From Acidimicrobiia bacterium (GTDB lineage: Bacteria; Actinomycetota; Acidimicrobiia; Spongiisociales; UBA4744), in assembly GCA_029863625.1 (NCBI GenBank), contig JAOTUY010000016.1, forward strand, positions 1-50,714: 50,714 bases of DNA, read 5' to 3'. Below, piece by piece: positions 33,228 through 42,136 of this stretch. Made by a program: the position numbers and the translations under genes. The notes below the pieces were generated by a model. That model made no database searches. It was given only the letters and a program-made list of their open reading frames with translations, and was not told the origin of the DNA. The stretch's first letter is position 1. Each line of letters starts with the position of its first letter.

Positions 33228-34468
33228 GCTTGCTCCTCTCCGACCGGCAAACGGGCGACGACCTGAAATCCCCCACCGGGACGGGGGCCCGCATCGAGGG
33301 TCCCCCCCAACAGCAACGCCCGTTCACGCATGCCGACGATCCCGTGACCCGACCCGGGCAAGATGGTGCCACCCTGCCCGGTGTCGAGCACCTCGATGGC
33401 GACCAGATGGTTGTCGGTGCTGAGCCGCACCTCGGCCCGGGCGCCGGGTCCGGCGTGTTTGAGCACGTTAGTAAGTGCCTCCTGGACGATACGGTAGGCG
33501 GACAGGTCGACGCGGGCCGGCAGATCGGTCGGTAAGCCGTCAGAAGTGAGCGAGACCTCTAACCCGGTCTGTCCGACCTGGTCGACCAGCCGCCGAACAT
33601 CCGCGAGACCGGGCAGGGGACCGAGTCCGTCGACCTCGGCATCGAGTCGCAGCACGCCGAGTAAGTGGCGCAGCTCACCGAGCGCTTGACGTCCCGCCTG
33701 CTCCACGGCTTCCATCGCCTGGAGGGCAGCTGCCGGGTCGTCGGCAGCCACGGTCTTAGCAGCGCCAGCCTGCACCGTCATCATGCTTACCCGGTGGGCG
33801 ACCACGTCGTGCAACTCGCGAGCTATACGCGATCGCTCTTCGGCTACGGCCCGCCGCGCCTGGGCCGTGCGTTCCCGTTCGAGGTGCGCAGCATGTTCCT
33901 GGAGGATGGTCACGTACTCGCCGCGAATGCGGATACGCCTGCCGATGTACCAAGGCAAGAACGTCAGGAGGAGAGCCAACCCGATGGCCTGCGCCGGCTC
34001 GTCTCTGATGACGCTGCCGATTCCTTCGAGCGCGAGGGCGACACCGGCTCCGGTGTAGCTCCAACGGTCTTTGATGGCGTAGCGGCCGACGCTGTAAAGC
34101 GAAACGGGAACGGCCAGCCCGGGATCGCCCGGATAACCCAGACCTGCCCACAAGATCGACACGAACACGCTCACCCCGAACACAACCAGCGGCCGCCACC
34201 TACGCCAGTAAAGAGCAGCGCTACCCGCCGCCAGAACGAAATAGGCTGCGTTCGGGAGATCGCCAACAACGGCAATGGTGAAGTCCTGGGTGTCAACAGC
34301 GTCCTGGAACGACCCGCTGAACAACCCCGCCATGAATACGACGATGGCGAGAACGGCGTCCGTGGTGCGCGGCCAGCGGGTGAACGGACCCCGCAGCGGC
34401 TGCCGAAAACTGCCGAGCGGTGTCATCGGGTCGACCGGGGTGCTGTCCACGTCGCTAGATGATGACAT
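33224..34468 (-). CDS. Sensor histidine kinase (HisKA_3, NarX-like cytosolic core)
   Basis: A 414-aa protein. About 4-6 hydrophobic helices lie between residues 36 and 175 with very short loops. The dimerisation region is Arg-Ser-Arg-Ile-Ala-Arg-Glu-Leu-His-Asp-Val-Val-Ala-His-Arg-Val (His220). A HATPase domain follows, with Gln-Glu-Ala-Leu-Thr-Asn-Val-Leu-Lys-His-Ala and Gly-His-Gly-Ile-Val-Gly-Met-Arg-Glu-Arg. The open frame continues upstream to 34672 in Gly/Arg-rich sequence without a family match, so I choose ATG 34468 before the first helix. No ribosome site is obvious there. The sensing part is all membrane-embedded. Confidence 0.92.
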   Translation of the reverse strand: MSSSSDVDSTPVDPMTPLGSFRQPLRGPFTRWPRTTDAVLAIVVFMAGLFSGSFQDAVDTQDFTIAVVGDLPNAAYFVLAAGSAALYWRRWRPLVVFGVSVFVSILWAGLGYPGDPGLAVPVSLYSVGRYAIKDRWSYTGAGVALALEGIGSVIRDEPAQAIGLALLLTFLPWYIGRRIRIRGEYVTILQEHAAHLERERTAQARRAVAEERSRIARELHDVVAHRVSMMTVQAGAAKTVAADDPAAALQAMEAVEQAGRQALGELRHLLGVLRLDAEVDGLGPLPGLADVRRLVDQVGQTGLEVSLTSDGLPTDLPARVDLSAYRIVQEALTNVLKHAGPGARAEVRLSTDNHLVAIEVLDTGQGGTILPGSGHGIVGMRERALLLGGTLDAGPRPGGGFQVVARLPVGEEQA

Positions 34469-34704
34469 AGTCGGTGCCGGGTCGACCGGTCGAGGCGTAC
34501 ATACGTCCCACGGTACGCCAACTGGCACCCGGCGGTCACCCTCCCACCGGCCGATTCCGGTCTCCGCCTCACGGGGGAGGACCCCCGACTCCCCACCATG
34601 CCTGATCCGCCCGTGGGGGGAGCCACCGATCGTCCGCAGGACCGATGACCCCGCCGTCGATATGCCATACATTCGGCTTCATACAAGCCACATGAGGAGT
34701 CGAA

Positions 34705-36306
34705 ATGAAACAGGCATGGCGTACAACATGGATCGCAGCAATCGCGGTCCTCGCAATCCTCGTTGCTGGGTGCGGCAACTCAGGATCTCAACGAGACCCG
34801 GAATCCCTCCCCGGCACCCAGGTCCAGGCCGGTGACGCGTCCTCGGCTAACGCCCGAGTGGCGGTCACCATCGACGAGATCGGTGTCACCTCGGTGACTC
34901 CCCAAGGATGGACCGAGACGACCGCCGGGCTGTTCGCCTACGAATCCGCCGAGCTCGGCTTCGGCGCCATCCCATCAAGTTCGGCACCCGACCTGGAGGA
35001 AGAAGGTTTCGAGCTGGTGGAGCAGCTAGCGGCCGATGGACGCGCGTGGAACCTCTACGACCTCGAAGCCGGTGGGGTCATCGTTCGCCTAGCGGCCACC
35101 GAAATCGGCGACATCGCGTACTTCGTGACCCTGCAATCGCCAGCGACCCTCGTGGAGGAGTACGCCGAATCGGTGCTGCTGCCGGCACTCGAAGCGTTCG
35201 AGACCGGGGAGATTGCCGACAGCTGGCGAATCCTCGATGACCTGGACCCCGCCGACGGCGACCTCCAAGACCTGCTGGACGAACTCATCGCCCGAACCGA
35301 TCTCCCCGCCCTCGGGGTCACGGTATTCGACGGCGAGACGATCATCGAGACTGCGGTCTCCGGGGTGCGCCGCCGCGGGGACCCCACCCCGGTCGAACCG
35401 ACCGACCTATTTCACATCGGGTCGAACACCAAGGCCATGACCGCCACCCTGGTCGCCACCTTCGTCGACGAGGGTGTCATCTCGTGGGAGACCACGGTTG
35501 AGGAGATCTTTGGGGACGTGTTCCCGGACCTCGACGAGGGTCTGGCGCAGGTCACCTTCCGTCAACTGCTTAGCCACACCGCCGGGTTCGACGTTCTCGA
35601 AGACGAGCGGACCTTCCTCCCTCTTCTCGGAACGGACGACGACCTGCCCGTCACCGAGCGACGTTTCGAAATCGCCGAAACCTCGCTCACGCAGCCCGCG
35701 CCCCATCCTGCCGGTCGGTACGAATACTCGAACGTTGGCTACACGATCGTCGGCGCCATGCTCGAGGAGCTGACCGGCACCTCGTGGGAGGACCTGGTCC
35801 AGACCCGCCTCTTCGACGTATTGGGGATGAGAAGCTGCGGCTTTTACGCACCGGGCACTCCCGGTGAAGTGGATCAGCCGTGGGGACACTTCGACGAGCG
35901 GGGCGGTGAAGCGATCGACCCCGGCGATCCGAACGCCGAGCTCCCGCACGCCCTGGCACCGGCCGGCCTCGTGCACTGCAGCATGTCGGATTGGGCGCTC
36001 TTCCTCCAGTCCCAGCTCCGAGGTTTCCAGGGCAGCGCTACCGAGATCATCAGTCCGGAAGCGTTCGTAGCGCTGCAGACACCGGCCGAGAGCTCGGACT
36101 ATGCGCTCGGCTGGGTAGCTGTCGAGGCGCCGTTGGGGTTTGTCATCACCCACAACGGCAGCAACCAACGGTTCACATCCGACGTGCTGCTCGTGCCCGG
36201 CGAAAACTGGGGCGCACTGGTGGTCACCAACCTGGGCGCAGGAATGGCCGCCCCAACGATCGACGCGGTGGGAGAGGCAATCACCACGCGCTACCTCAAC
36301 CCGTAG
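34705..36306 (+). CDS. Lipoprotein serine hydrolase of the beta-lactamase/penicillin-binding superfamily
   Basis: A 533-aa exported lipoprotein. The signal peptide ends in the lipobox Leu-Val-Ala-Gly-Cys (Cys24). Residues 25-180 form an N-terminal domain of unknown family, rich in Glu and Asp. The class-C-like hydrolase follows, with catalytic Ser-Asn-Thr-Lys (Ser240, Lys243), Leu-Leu-Ser-His-Thr-Ala-Gly, and Tyr-Ser-Asn (Tyr341). A His-Asn-Gly near residue 484 stands where Lys-Thr-Gly or His-Thr-Gly is common. The substrate could be a D-amino peptide, an ester or a beta-lactam; resistance cannot be claimed. GAGGAG precedes the ATG. Confidence 0.9.
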   Translation: MKQAWRTTWIAAIAVLAILVAGCGNSGSQRDPESLPGTQVQAGDASSANARVAVTIDEIGVTSVTPQGWTETTAGLFAYESAELGFGAIPSSSAPDLEEEGFELVEQLAADGRAWNLYDLEAGGVIVRLAATEIGDIAYFVTLQSPATLVEEYAESVLLPALEAFETGEIADSWRILDDLDPADGDLQDLLDELIARTDLPALGVTVFDGETIIETAVSGVRRRGDPTPVEPTDLFHIGSNTKAMTATLVATFVDEGVISWETTVEEIFGDVFPDLDEGLAQVTFRQLLSHTAGFDVLEDERTFLPLLGTDDDLPVTERRFEIAETSLTQPAPHPAGRYEYSNVGYTIVGAMLEELTGTSWEDLVQTRLFDVLGMRSCGFYAPGTPGEVDQPWGHFDERGGEAIDPGDPNAELPHALAPAGLVHCSMSDWALFLQSQLRGFQGSATEIISPEAFVALQTPAESSDYALGWVAVEAPLGFVITHNGSNQRFTSDVLLVPGENWGALVVTNLGAGMAAPTIDAVGEAITTRYLNP

Positions 36307-36446
36307 CCGTGGCCAACTCGGCCGCCTGCCCACGGGCTCATCTGTCCTCCGACCCACCGGAACAGGCGGCCAGCCCCCTCCCGTCGCATGGACACTCCAC
36401 GCCGACTCACGACCTCGAAAACAAACCAATCCGAAGGGAAACAGTC

Positions 36447-37352
36447 ATGACAATCACCACCCAACAACCCCCCACCGAGAAACCCCCGCGTCGCAAGAAA
36501 AGGAAACTGTGGATCGCCATCGCCATCGTGTCGGCGCTGGTGGTCGGTACTCTGGGCTTCAGGGTCTACGGAGCACTGTCGCTGCTGGCCGGCGGAGAGC
36601 GAATTGACATCGGGGGCCGCCATATCTTCATAGCCTGCAGTGGCTTTGGCTCCCCGACCGTCATCCTCGAACATGGCCTTGGAGCCAACGGCTTCGACTG
36701 GAAGAAGGTGCAGGACACGATCGACGACACCACCCGGGTGTGCTACACATCCCGAGCCGGTATGGGGTTCAGCGACCCTGCACCGGGAGACGGCGTGCGC
36801 ATCATGCAAGACGCTGTCGACGACTTGTCCGCCGTGCTGGCTGCCGCCGAGGTACCGGGACCCTATGTGCTGGTCGGCCACTCGGCCGGTGGCTTCGTTG
36901 TCCGGCTCTTCGCCGACCAACACCCCGGCGAGGTTGTCGGGATGGTCCTCGTCGACAGCACTCACGAAGACCAAACGGCGCGCCTGCGTGCAGAGGTTTC
37001 CCCCAAGACTTGGAGTGAGGTCTCAGGGTTCTTCGGTTCTGACAACTCCGAGAACATGGACCTCGAAGCCAGTAGCGCCCAGGCAGCCGCAGCAGGCGAC
37101 CTGGGAGATATGCCACTTGTCGTTCTCGAAGCCGGCCAGGAGGAGCCCGAGGCCCCTCCCCCCGGGATCTCTCAAGCGGCCGCGGACGAGGTCAACGCGG
37201 TGTTGCGTTCGCTCGGGCCCGAGCTGCAACTCGATCTTGCGGAACTTTCGACGAACGGTACGCACATACTGGTCAGAGGAAGCGGCCACTTCATCCAACT
37301 CGACCGTCCCGACGCCGTCATCGACGCCATCAACTCGATCCTCGGTGAATAA
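36447..37352 (+). CDS. Membrane-anchored alpha/beta hydrolase
   Basis: A 301-aa protein. Residues 1-22 are polar and Lys/Arg-rich, followed by one membrane helix (about 23-43, Leu-Trp-Ile-Ala-Ile-Ala-Ile-Val-Ser-Ala-Leu-Val-Val) and an external alpha/beta-hydrolase domain. The oxyanion segment is Leu-Glu-His-Gly-Leu-Gly-Ala-Asn-Gly. The nucleophile elbow is Gly-His-Ser-Ala-Gly-Gly (Ser146), Val-Asp-Ser-Thr-His-Glu follows, and the catalytic His lies in Gly-Ser-Gly-His-Phe-Ile-Gln-Leu. The start is ATG 36447 after GAAGGGAAAC; the frame is open further upstream through the end of the lipoprotein gene, a shadow. The substrate is unknown. Confidence 0.9.
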   Translation: MTITTQQPPTEKPPRRKKRKLWIAIAIVSALVVGTLGFRVYGALSLLAGGERIDIGGRHIFIACSGFGSPTVILEHGLGANGFDWKKVQDTIDDTTRVCYTSRAGMGFSDPAPGDGVRIMQDAVDDLSAVLAAAEVPGPYVLVGHSAGGFVVRLFADQHPGEVVGMVLVDSTHEDQTARLRAEVSPKTWSEVSGFFGSDNSENMDLEASSAQAAAAGDLGDMPLVVLEAGQEEPEAPPPGISQAAADEVNAVLRSLGPELQLDLAELSTNGTHILVRGSGHFIQLDRPDAVIDAINSILGE

Positions 37353-37490
37353 CGCGTCACCGCCTGCGGAGGCACCGGCCTGACAAAACCAGCTGGCTGA
37401 TCAGATGGATCGTCGAGCGAACGACGGATGGCTCCCAACCGTCAGAAGGTCCACGAGCTCGTCTAGCAACGAACCTCACTCTCCCACAGG

Positions 37491-37543
37491 GGTTTCGGTG
37501 GCACGCCCGGAGGGACTCGAACCCCCAACCTCCTGATCCGTAG
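37491..37543 (-). repeat. tRNA-Arg(ACG) 3'-half remnant, probable attachment-site scar
   Basis: On the minus strand from 37543 to 37499 the sequence reads as the back half of a tRNA. It has anticodon loop CTACGGA (anticodon ACG), anticodon-stem strand TCAGG, variable AGGTT, T-arm GGGGG-TTCGAGT-CCCTC, acceptor strand CGGGCGT, discriminator G and encoded CCA. The 5' half is missing: upstream bases do not pair with the anticodon stem or acceptor. A break at the anticodon loop is where many tyrosine integrases recombine. Positions 37491-37522 are repeated at 42137-42168 with one mismatch. Confidence 0.75.
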
Positions 37544-37639
37544 ATGTCCAAGCGGCGTCCATAGGCGTCCACAACCCTCCACACAGCCCGAAACGCAAGG
37601 CTTCTATGTCCATGGCCGTCCACACCAGTCAACGGCGAT

Positions 37640-37660
37640 TGGCTCCCAACTTGGCTCCCA
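37640..37660. repeat. Copy 2 of the 21-bp integrase-tail-like repeat
   Basis: TGGCTCCCAACTTGGCTCCC plus A is identical to 42220-42240. The stretch between this and the tRNA remnant shares further blocks with the 42.1-kb copy, such as GTCCACAC and CCCG-AACG-AAGGC-like pieces. The whole 37491-37660 segment therefore appears to be one duplicated unit with internal deletions. Confidence 0.7.
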
Positions 37661-37810
37661 GCGGGGGCGAGAGCGCGGACCTTTGTGCAACGGCACGATC
37701 GGAACCGAAGGACCTTCAAGAGACGGCGCTGGCTTCCGGGTCGGCTGATAGTGGGACAGGAAGCATGCTTCGGGCGGGCGCGTATTGCCTGCGAGCTCGA
37801 TGGGTGATTG

Positions 37811-37864
37811 CAGCACTTCGGCGAGTCTCTCTGATGGTGTCAACCATCCGAGGGTTTGTCTGCG
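37811..37864 (-). pseudogene. Fragment of an IS30-type transposase C-terminus
   Basis: The minus-strand frame reads Arg-Arg-Gln-Thr-Leu-Gly-Trp-Leu-Thr-Pro-Ser-Glu-Arg-Leu-Ala-Glu-Val-Leu. This resembles the Arg-Lys-Thr-Leu-Gly-Trp-x-Thr-Pro-x-Glu-x-Leu end of IS30-family transposases. No catalytic DDE region is visible nearby, so it is only a scrap. The match is short. Confidence 0.5.
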
Positions 37865-38141
37865 GCCAAGAGTCCTTTGCTCCGGTCCCCACGATTGTGC
37901 CTTCACAAACGCACGATCCTGCGGTACAAAGTCCCAATCGCCCTACTCAGCTATGGCAGAGGGAGGACATTGCGAAAAAGGGGGGCATCCCAAAGGCGCG
38001 CGGTTCGCCCGGCGGTACCGCCGGTGGACGGGATTCCACGGTCGAAGCCAAGTGCATGACGTGGTCGCCAGGGACGAATCACACAATGGAATCCTCGGAG
38101 TCAGTGGGCTTTCCCCGCGTGTTGGACGAGAGGAATATGTC
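37865..38141. other. Spacer before the LVIVD gene, no supported gene
   Basis: The long plus-strand frame of the LVIVD gene stays open back through this region, but it is Arg/Gly/Cys-rich with no motif. I regard it as non-coding or decayed. A GAGAGGAAT ribosome site near 38129-38137 marks the true start downstream. Confidence 0.5.
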
Positions 38142-39842
38142 GTGAAAGTACGTAGCGGTCGCCGCTGGGCGATCTTATTTGTTGTTGCGCTGGTGGCGGC
38201 GGTGATGGCGTCGCCTGCGGGTGCGACGCATGGAGGGAGCCCGTCACCGGAGCTGACCGTGGTCGGGCATCTTGACGCGGACGGGCTCGGCGTCTTCGGT
38301 GAGAACATCACCGATGTGTGGGCGTATGGGAATTACGCCTATCTGGGTTCGTTCGATGACATTGCGTGCACGTTTGACACGACAGGCACCCACATCGTCG
38401 ACATCAGTGACCCGGCGAACCCCGTCAAGGTGGCCTTCATTGCCGACAAGCCGGCAACGCGGACGAACGACGTGAAGGTCGCTCATCTCGAGACCAAACA
38501 TTTCACCGGTGAGATCCTCGTCGCCTCGAACGAGCCGTGCGGCTCACCGTTCGTGCCACGACTCAACTCCAACGGAGTGTCGGGCAACGCCGGCCGCGGT
38601 GGTGTCGCGATCTGGGATGTCACCGATCCGACCAAGCCGAAGGCCCTTCGGCAGAACTACCTCGATTTTGGGGTGCACAACACCTACATCTGGGAGCAGG
38701 GCGCCAACGCCTACATGCTCATGGTGGACGACAACAACGTCCAGGACGTCCACATCGTGGACATCACCAAGCCCCAAAGCCCGAAGGAGATCGCAGTAAC
38801 CGGTCAGCTCGATTGGCCCACGCTGAGCGGCAACATCGGTGTTGGTGAGGTGTTCCTGCACGACGTTTGGGTGCAGGACAACGTTGGCACCGTCATCGCC
38901 TACCTGTCGTACTGGGACGCCGGTCTGGTGCTGCTCGACGTGGCGGATCCGGCCAACCCGGTCTTCCTGGGCGACAGCGAATACCAGTCGCCGGACCCCT
39001 TGTCGGGTGAGGCCCCCGAGGGGAACAGCCACGTGGCCGTGCCCAACGCCGACGGGACGCGGGTTCTGATGGGCGACGAGGACTTCGCGGCCGGTCAGTT
39101 GACGAAGTTCGAGTTCGACGGCGCCGCGTACCCAGCCGCAGAGGGTGGGTTCACCCCGCCGGTGTTCGCACCGCCGTTCAATGGCGCCTTCAGCGACCCG
39201 GTGCACTGGACCGGGGGTGAAGGCTGCACGACCGGTGAGTTCGATCGCGCCGCCATCGGCAGCGAGGTCGCGCTGATCCAGCGGGGCACGTGCTTCTTCT
39301 CGACCAAGGCCGCCAACGCCCAGGCTTTGGGCTACTCCGGCTTCATCGTGGCCAACAACGCCGGGGATGGGCTGATCACCATGTCGGCTGGCACGGCCGA
39401 TGTGATCACCATCCCTGGGTTCTTTGTTGGCCAGTCGACCGGTGAGATCATGAAGGGGGTTCCCGGTGGCCTGGTTGATGTCGAGGCGATCTTCGACGGC
39501 ATGGGCTACTTGCGCCTCCTCGACGTGACCGACCCCGGCAACATCGTCGAGCTCGACCAGTTCGCCACCGAGAACGTTTTCGCCAACCCGCCGCTCGCCG
39601 GCGACACGACGATGCACAACGTGGTGGTCGACGGAGGCACCACGGCCTACATCTCGTGGTACGCAGAAGGCATGCGAGTGGTCGACTTCTCGGGTGACAC
39701 GCTCACCGAGACAGCCCACTTCGTCGACACGGTCGACGGCTCCAACTTCTGGGGCGTATACCTGCACGATCATCCAAACGGCGACACATACATTCTTGGG
39801 AGCGACCGCTCGACTGGACTTTGGATCTTCGAAACCCCATAG
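38142..39842 (+). CDS. Secreted LVIVD-repeat (beta-propeller-like) protein with PA-domain insertion
   Basis: A 566-aa exported protein. The signal peptide spans residues 1-28, ending Ala-Gly-Ala-Thr. LVIVD repeats such as Thr-His-Ile-Val-Asp-Ile-Ser-Asp-Pro-Ala-Asn-Pro, Val-Ala-Ile-Trp-Asp-Val-Thr-Asp-Pro-Thr-Lys-Pro and Val-His-Ile-Val-Asp-Ile-Thr-Lys-Pro form a propeller. At about residues 343-443 a PA (protease-associated) domain interrupts it (Val-Ala-Leu-Ile-Gln-Arg-Gly-Thr-Cys-Phe-Phe-Ser-Thr-Lys). The propeller then resumes with Leu-Arg-Leu-Leu-Asp-Val-Thr-Asp-Pro-Gly-Asn. There is no catalytic motif, so ligand binding is likely. GTG 38142 follows GAGAGGAA. Confidence 0.88.
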   Translation: MKVRSGRRWAILFVVALVAAVMASPAGATHGGSPSPELTVVGHLDADGLGVFGENITDVWAYGNYAYLGSFDDIACTFDTTGTHIVDISDPANPVKVAFIADKPATRTNDVKVAHLETKHFTGEILVASNEPCGSPFVPRLNSNGVSGNAGRGGVAIWDVTDPTKPKALRQNYLDFGVHNTYIWEQGANAYMLMVDDNNVQDVHIVDITKPQSPKEIAVTGQLDWPTLSGNIGVGEVFLHDVWVQDNVGTVIAYLSYWDAGLVLLDVADPANPVFLGDSEYQSPDPLSGEAPEGNSHVAVPNADGTRVLMGDEDFAAGQLTKFEFDGAAYPAAEGGFTPPVFAPPFNGAFSDPVHWTGGEGCTTGEFDRAAIGSEVALIQRGTCFFSTKAANAQALGYSGFIVANNAGDGLITMSAGTADVITIPGFFVGQSTGEIMKGVPGGLVDVEAIFDGMGYLRLLDVTDPGNIVELDQFATENVFANPPLAGDTTMHNVVVDGGTTAYISWYAEGMRVVDFSGDTLTETAHFVDTVDGSNFWGVYLHDHPNGDTYILGSDRSTGLWIFETP

Positions 39843-39866
39843 TCATTTCGACGGTATAAACAAGAC

Positions 39867-39902
39867 GCGAAACGGCCCGCTACTCAGCGGGCCGTTTCGC
39901 TT
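39867..39902 (+). terminator. Strong intrinsic terminator after the LVIVD gene
   Basis: GCGAAACGGCCCGCT and AGCGGGCCGTTTCGC form a perfect 15-bp stem with a 4-nt loop, followed by TT. It ends the LVIVD gene as a separate transcription unit. Confidence 0.85.
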
Positions 39903-40128
39903 GGCTGATTATCGGGACCGCTCGTGAAAGTGACAATGGAGCCGCGAACACCTCGGTGCGAGCACGTTTGGGCGGATTGAAGGGAGCCGACCTGGCTCGG
40001 TGTCGCTACAGGCTCTCTGACGCAGACGTTGGGGCGACACCAGGTCGGCATTCGCAGGCACCAAAGGCCGAACCGTTCAACCCTTCTCTCCGTATTGCGT
40101 TGGTAGACCTGCCCAGAAGGAGGGAACC

Positions 40129-41907
40129 ATGAGTAGATTCCGGATGACCGCGATCGCGCTCACAACCGTCGTGTTTCTGTTCAGCTCGATGGCGACGGCG
40201 CTGGCCGTCCACGAAGACGTGATCGTCGAGAAGATACCCACGTCCGATGTCCAAGTGGCATTGGAAACGGTGGCCGACGGGTTCACGTCGCCCGTCTGGG
40301 CCATCAACGCCCCCGGGGACAACCATCGAATCTTCGTGGTTGACCAGGTCGGCAAGATCACCGCAATCAAGCTAGACCCCGGCGAAAACGACAACGTCCC
40401 CGACCGACTCGCGTTCCTCGATGTCGGCGTAGACGGCCTCGGGCTGTTGGTGCCGCTCGGTGCCTTCGGTCCCGGTTCCTTCGACGAGCGGGGCTTGCTA
40501 GGTTTGGCGTTCCACCCCGACTACCGCAAGAACGGGCTCATATACACGTACACGTCGGAACCGGCGTCGGGAGCGGCCGACTTCTCGACCATCCCGGACG
40601 GCGTCGACCCCAACCACCAGGGTGCTTTGCGAGAATGGCACGTCCCCAACCCGAAGCGGGCCGACTCTGTCGTCGACACCAACAGCTCCCGAGTGCTATT
40701 GACGATCGACGAACCACAGTTCAACCACAACGGCGGAGCGCTCAACTTCGGACCCGACGGGATGCTGTATCTCGCCGTCGGCGACGGTGGCGCCGCCGAT
40801 GACCAGGGCGCCGGGCATGCCGTCGGCGGAAACGGGCAGGATCTCAGCGACGGGAACGTTTTGGGCAAGATCCTCCGGATCGATGCGATGGGTTCGAACT
40901 CGGCCAACGGCGAGTATGGGATTCCTGCTGACAATCCGTTCGTCGGAAGCCAGGGTGCCGACGAGATCTACGCATATGGTTTCCGCAACCCCTTCCGATT
41001 CTCCTTCGACACCGACACCGGCGAACTGATCGCTGCCGACGTCGGCCAGAACGACATCGAGGAGATCGACATGGTCGTTAGCGGGGGTAACTACGGCTGG
41101 CCGGTGAAGGAAGGCACCTTCCTATTCGACATGAACGGCGCCGACGCCGGATTCACCACCGGCTCTTCACCGGGTGCTCCGCCCGGCCTGATCGACCCCG
41201 TCGCCGAGTACGACCACGACGAGGGCATCTCCGTAACAGGCGGGTTCACGTATCGCGGTAAGCGGGTCAAGGACCTGCGCGACTCCTACGTGTTTGGGGA
41301 ATGGACGGGCCGCCTCCTCCACCTGACCAAAGACGGCCCCATTGCCGAGCTCAACCCGGTCGGACAAGACGGGGTTGGCGTCAACATCACCGGCTTCGGT
41401 CAGGACCGCAAGGGCGAGCTGTACGTGCTGGGCCAGCCCGGCTTCACTCCGGTCGGCACCGACGGTGTGATCATGCGGATCGTGGCCGCCAAGCACGTAA
41501 GAGAGTTCGAGGCAGAGCTGGCAGGTGACAACGAGGTTCCCCCGGTCGACAGCGACGCCGGAGGCGAGGCGAGCTTCAAAGCCAACCCGGCCCGTACCGA
41601 GGTGCGGTACAAGCTCGAAGTTGAGGATATCGAAAGTGCCGTACAGGCGCACATCCACATCGGCGCGCCCGGAACGAACGGACCCGTGGTCGCATTCCTT
41701 TTTGGACCGGTCCCCGGCGGCATTGACGTGGACGAGGAGCAGACCATCGCACAAGGCACACTCACCGCGGGCAATCTCGTCGGACCGCTGGCGGGGATGA
41801 CCATCAACGACCTCCTCGTCGAGATGCAGCGCGGCAATGCCTACGTGAACGTCCACACGGTCGCAAACCCGGGCGGAGAGATCCGCGGCCAGATCGAAGC
41901 CGACTGA
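40129..41907 (+). CDS. Secreted PQQ-type sugar dehydrogenase (GSDH) fused to a CHRD domain
   Basis: A 592-aa exported protein. The signal peptide spans residues 1-26. A six-bladed soluble glucose/sorbosone-dehydrogenase propeller follows: Val-Ala-Asp-Gly-Phe-Thr-Ser-Pro-Val-Trp-Ala, Glu-Arg-Gly-Leu-Leu-Gly-Leu-Ala-Phe-His-Pro, the catalytic-His region Phe-Asn-His-Asn-Gly-Gly-Ala-Leu-Asn-Phe-Gly, Tyr-Gly-Phe-Arg-Asn-Pro-Phe-Arg, and Asn-Tyr-Gly-Trp-Pro. Residues 460-592 are a CHRD domain (Leu-Ala-Gly-Asp-Asn-Glu-Val-Pro-Pro-Val, Ala-His-Ile-His-Ile-Gly, Tyr-Val-Asn-Val-His-Thr). The sugar substrate is unknown. AGGAGGGAACC precedes the ATG. Confidence 0.93.
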   Translation: MSRFRMTAIALTTVVFLFSSMATALAVHEDVIVEKIPTSDVQVALETVADGFTSPVWAINAPGDNHRIFVVDQVGKITAIKLDPGENDNVPDRLAFLDVGVDGLGLLVPLGAFGPGSFDERGLLGLAFHPDYRKNGLIYTYTSEPASGAADFSTIPDGVDPNHQGALREWHVPNPKRADSVVDTNSSRVLLTIDEPQFNHNGGALNFGPDGMLYLAVGDGGAADDQGAGHAVGGNGQDLSDGNVLGKILRIDAMGSNSANGEYGIPADNPFVGSQGADEIYAYGFRNPFRFSFDTDTGELIAADVGQNDIEEIDMVVSGGNYGWPVKEGTFLFDMNGADAGFTTGSSPGAPPGLIDPVAEYDHDEGISVTGGFTYRGKRVKDLRDSYVFGEWTGRLLHLTKDGPIAELNPVGQDGVGVNITGFGQDRKGELYVLGQPGFTPVGTDGVIMRIVAAKHVREFEAELAGDNEVPPVDSDAGGEASFKANPARTEVRYKLEVEDIESAVQAHIHIGAPGTNGPVVAFLFGPVPGGIDVDEEQTIAQGTLTAGNLVGPLAGMTINDLLVEMQRGNAYVNVHTVANPGGEIRGQIEAD

Positions 41908-41921
41908 CGAAGCGCTCGTGC

Positions 41922-41956
41922 GCCGGGTTCCCCGCAACCGACGCGGGGAACCCGGC
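41922..41956 (+). terminator. Hairpin after the sugar dehydrogenase gene
   Basis: GCCGGGTTCCCCGC and GCGGGGAACCCGGC form a perfect 14-bp stem around a 7-nt loop, 15 bp after the stop. No U-run follows. Confidence 0.65.
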
Positions 41957-42136
41957 ACCACGACGCCCAGCCCCTGTCAGCGTCGGAGGCCACCGCTGGG
42001 AATGCCGTGGGCCGCGGTGAATTTTTCCGAGTACGTTGCCGCCACCTCGGTGGTATCGACATTGCCGGGCGGGTTCGCAAGCTGCCCGAGAACAAGTTCT
42101 CACGTAGCGCGATGAGACACCGGCACCTCTACCAGC

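Noticed and set aside
34572..34587. CGGGGG-AGGA-CCCCCG hairpin before the lipoprotein gene
   Set aside because: A single short GC hairpin in GC-rich DNA with no U-run or repeat partner; not enough to assign a role.
34705..36306. Calling the serine-hydrolase lipoprotein an antibiotic-resistance beta-lactamase
   Set aside because: The superfamily is dominated by esterases and peptidases, and the third motif is atypical; resistance is unsupported.
37499..37543. A working tRNA-Arg gene
   Set aside because: Only the 3' half is present; the 5' half of the anticodon stem, D-arm and 5' acceptor strand cannot be found, so it is a remnant.
38544..39773. A 409-aa antisense frame opposite the LVIVD gene
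   Set aside because: His/Val/Gly-rich shadow of repeated codons for Asp, His and Val in the propeller.
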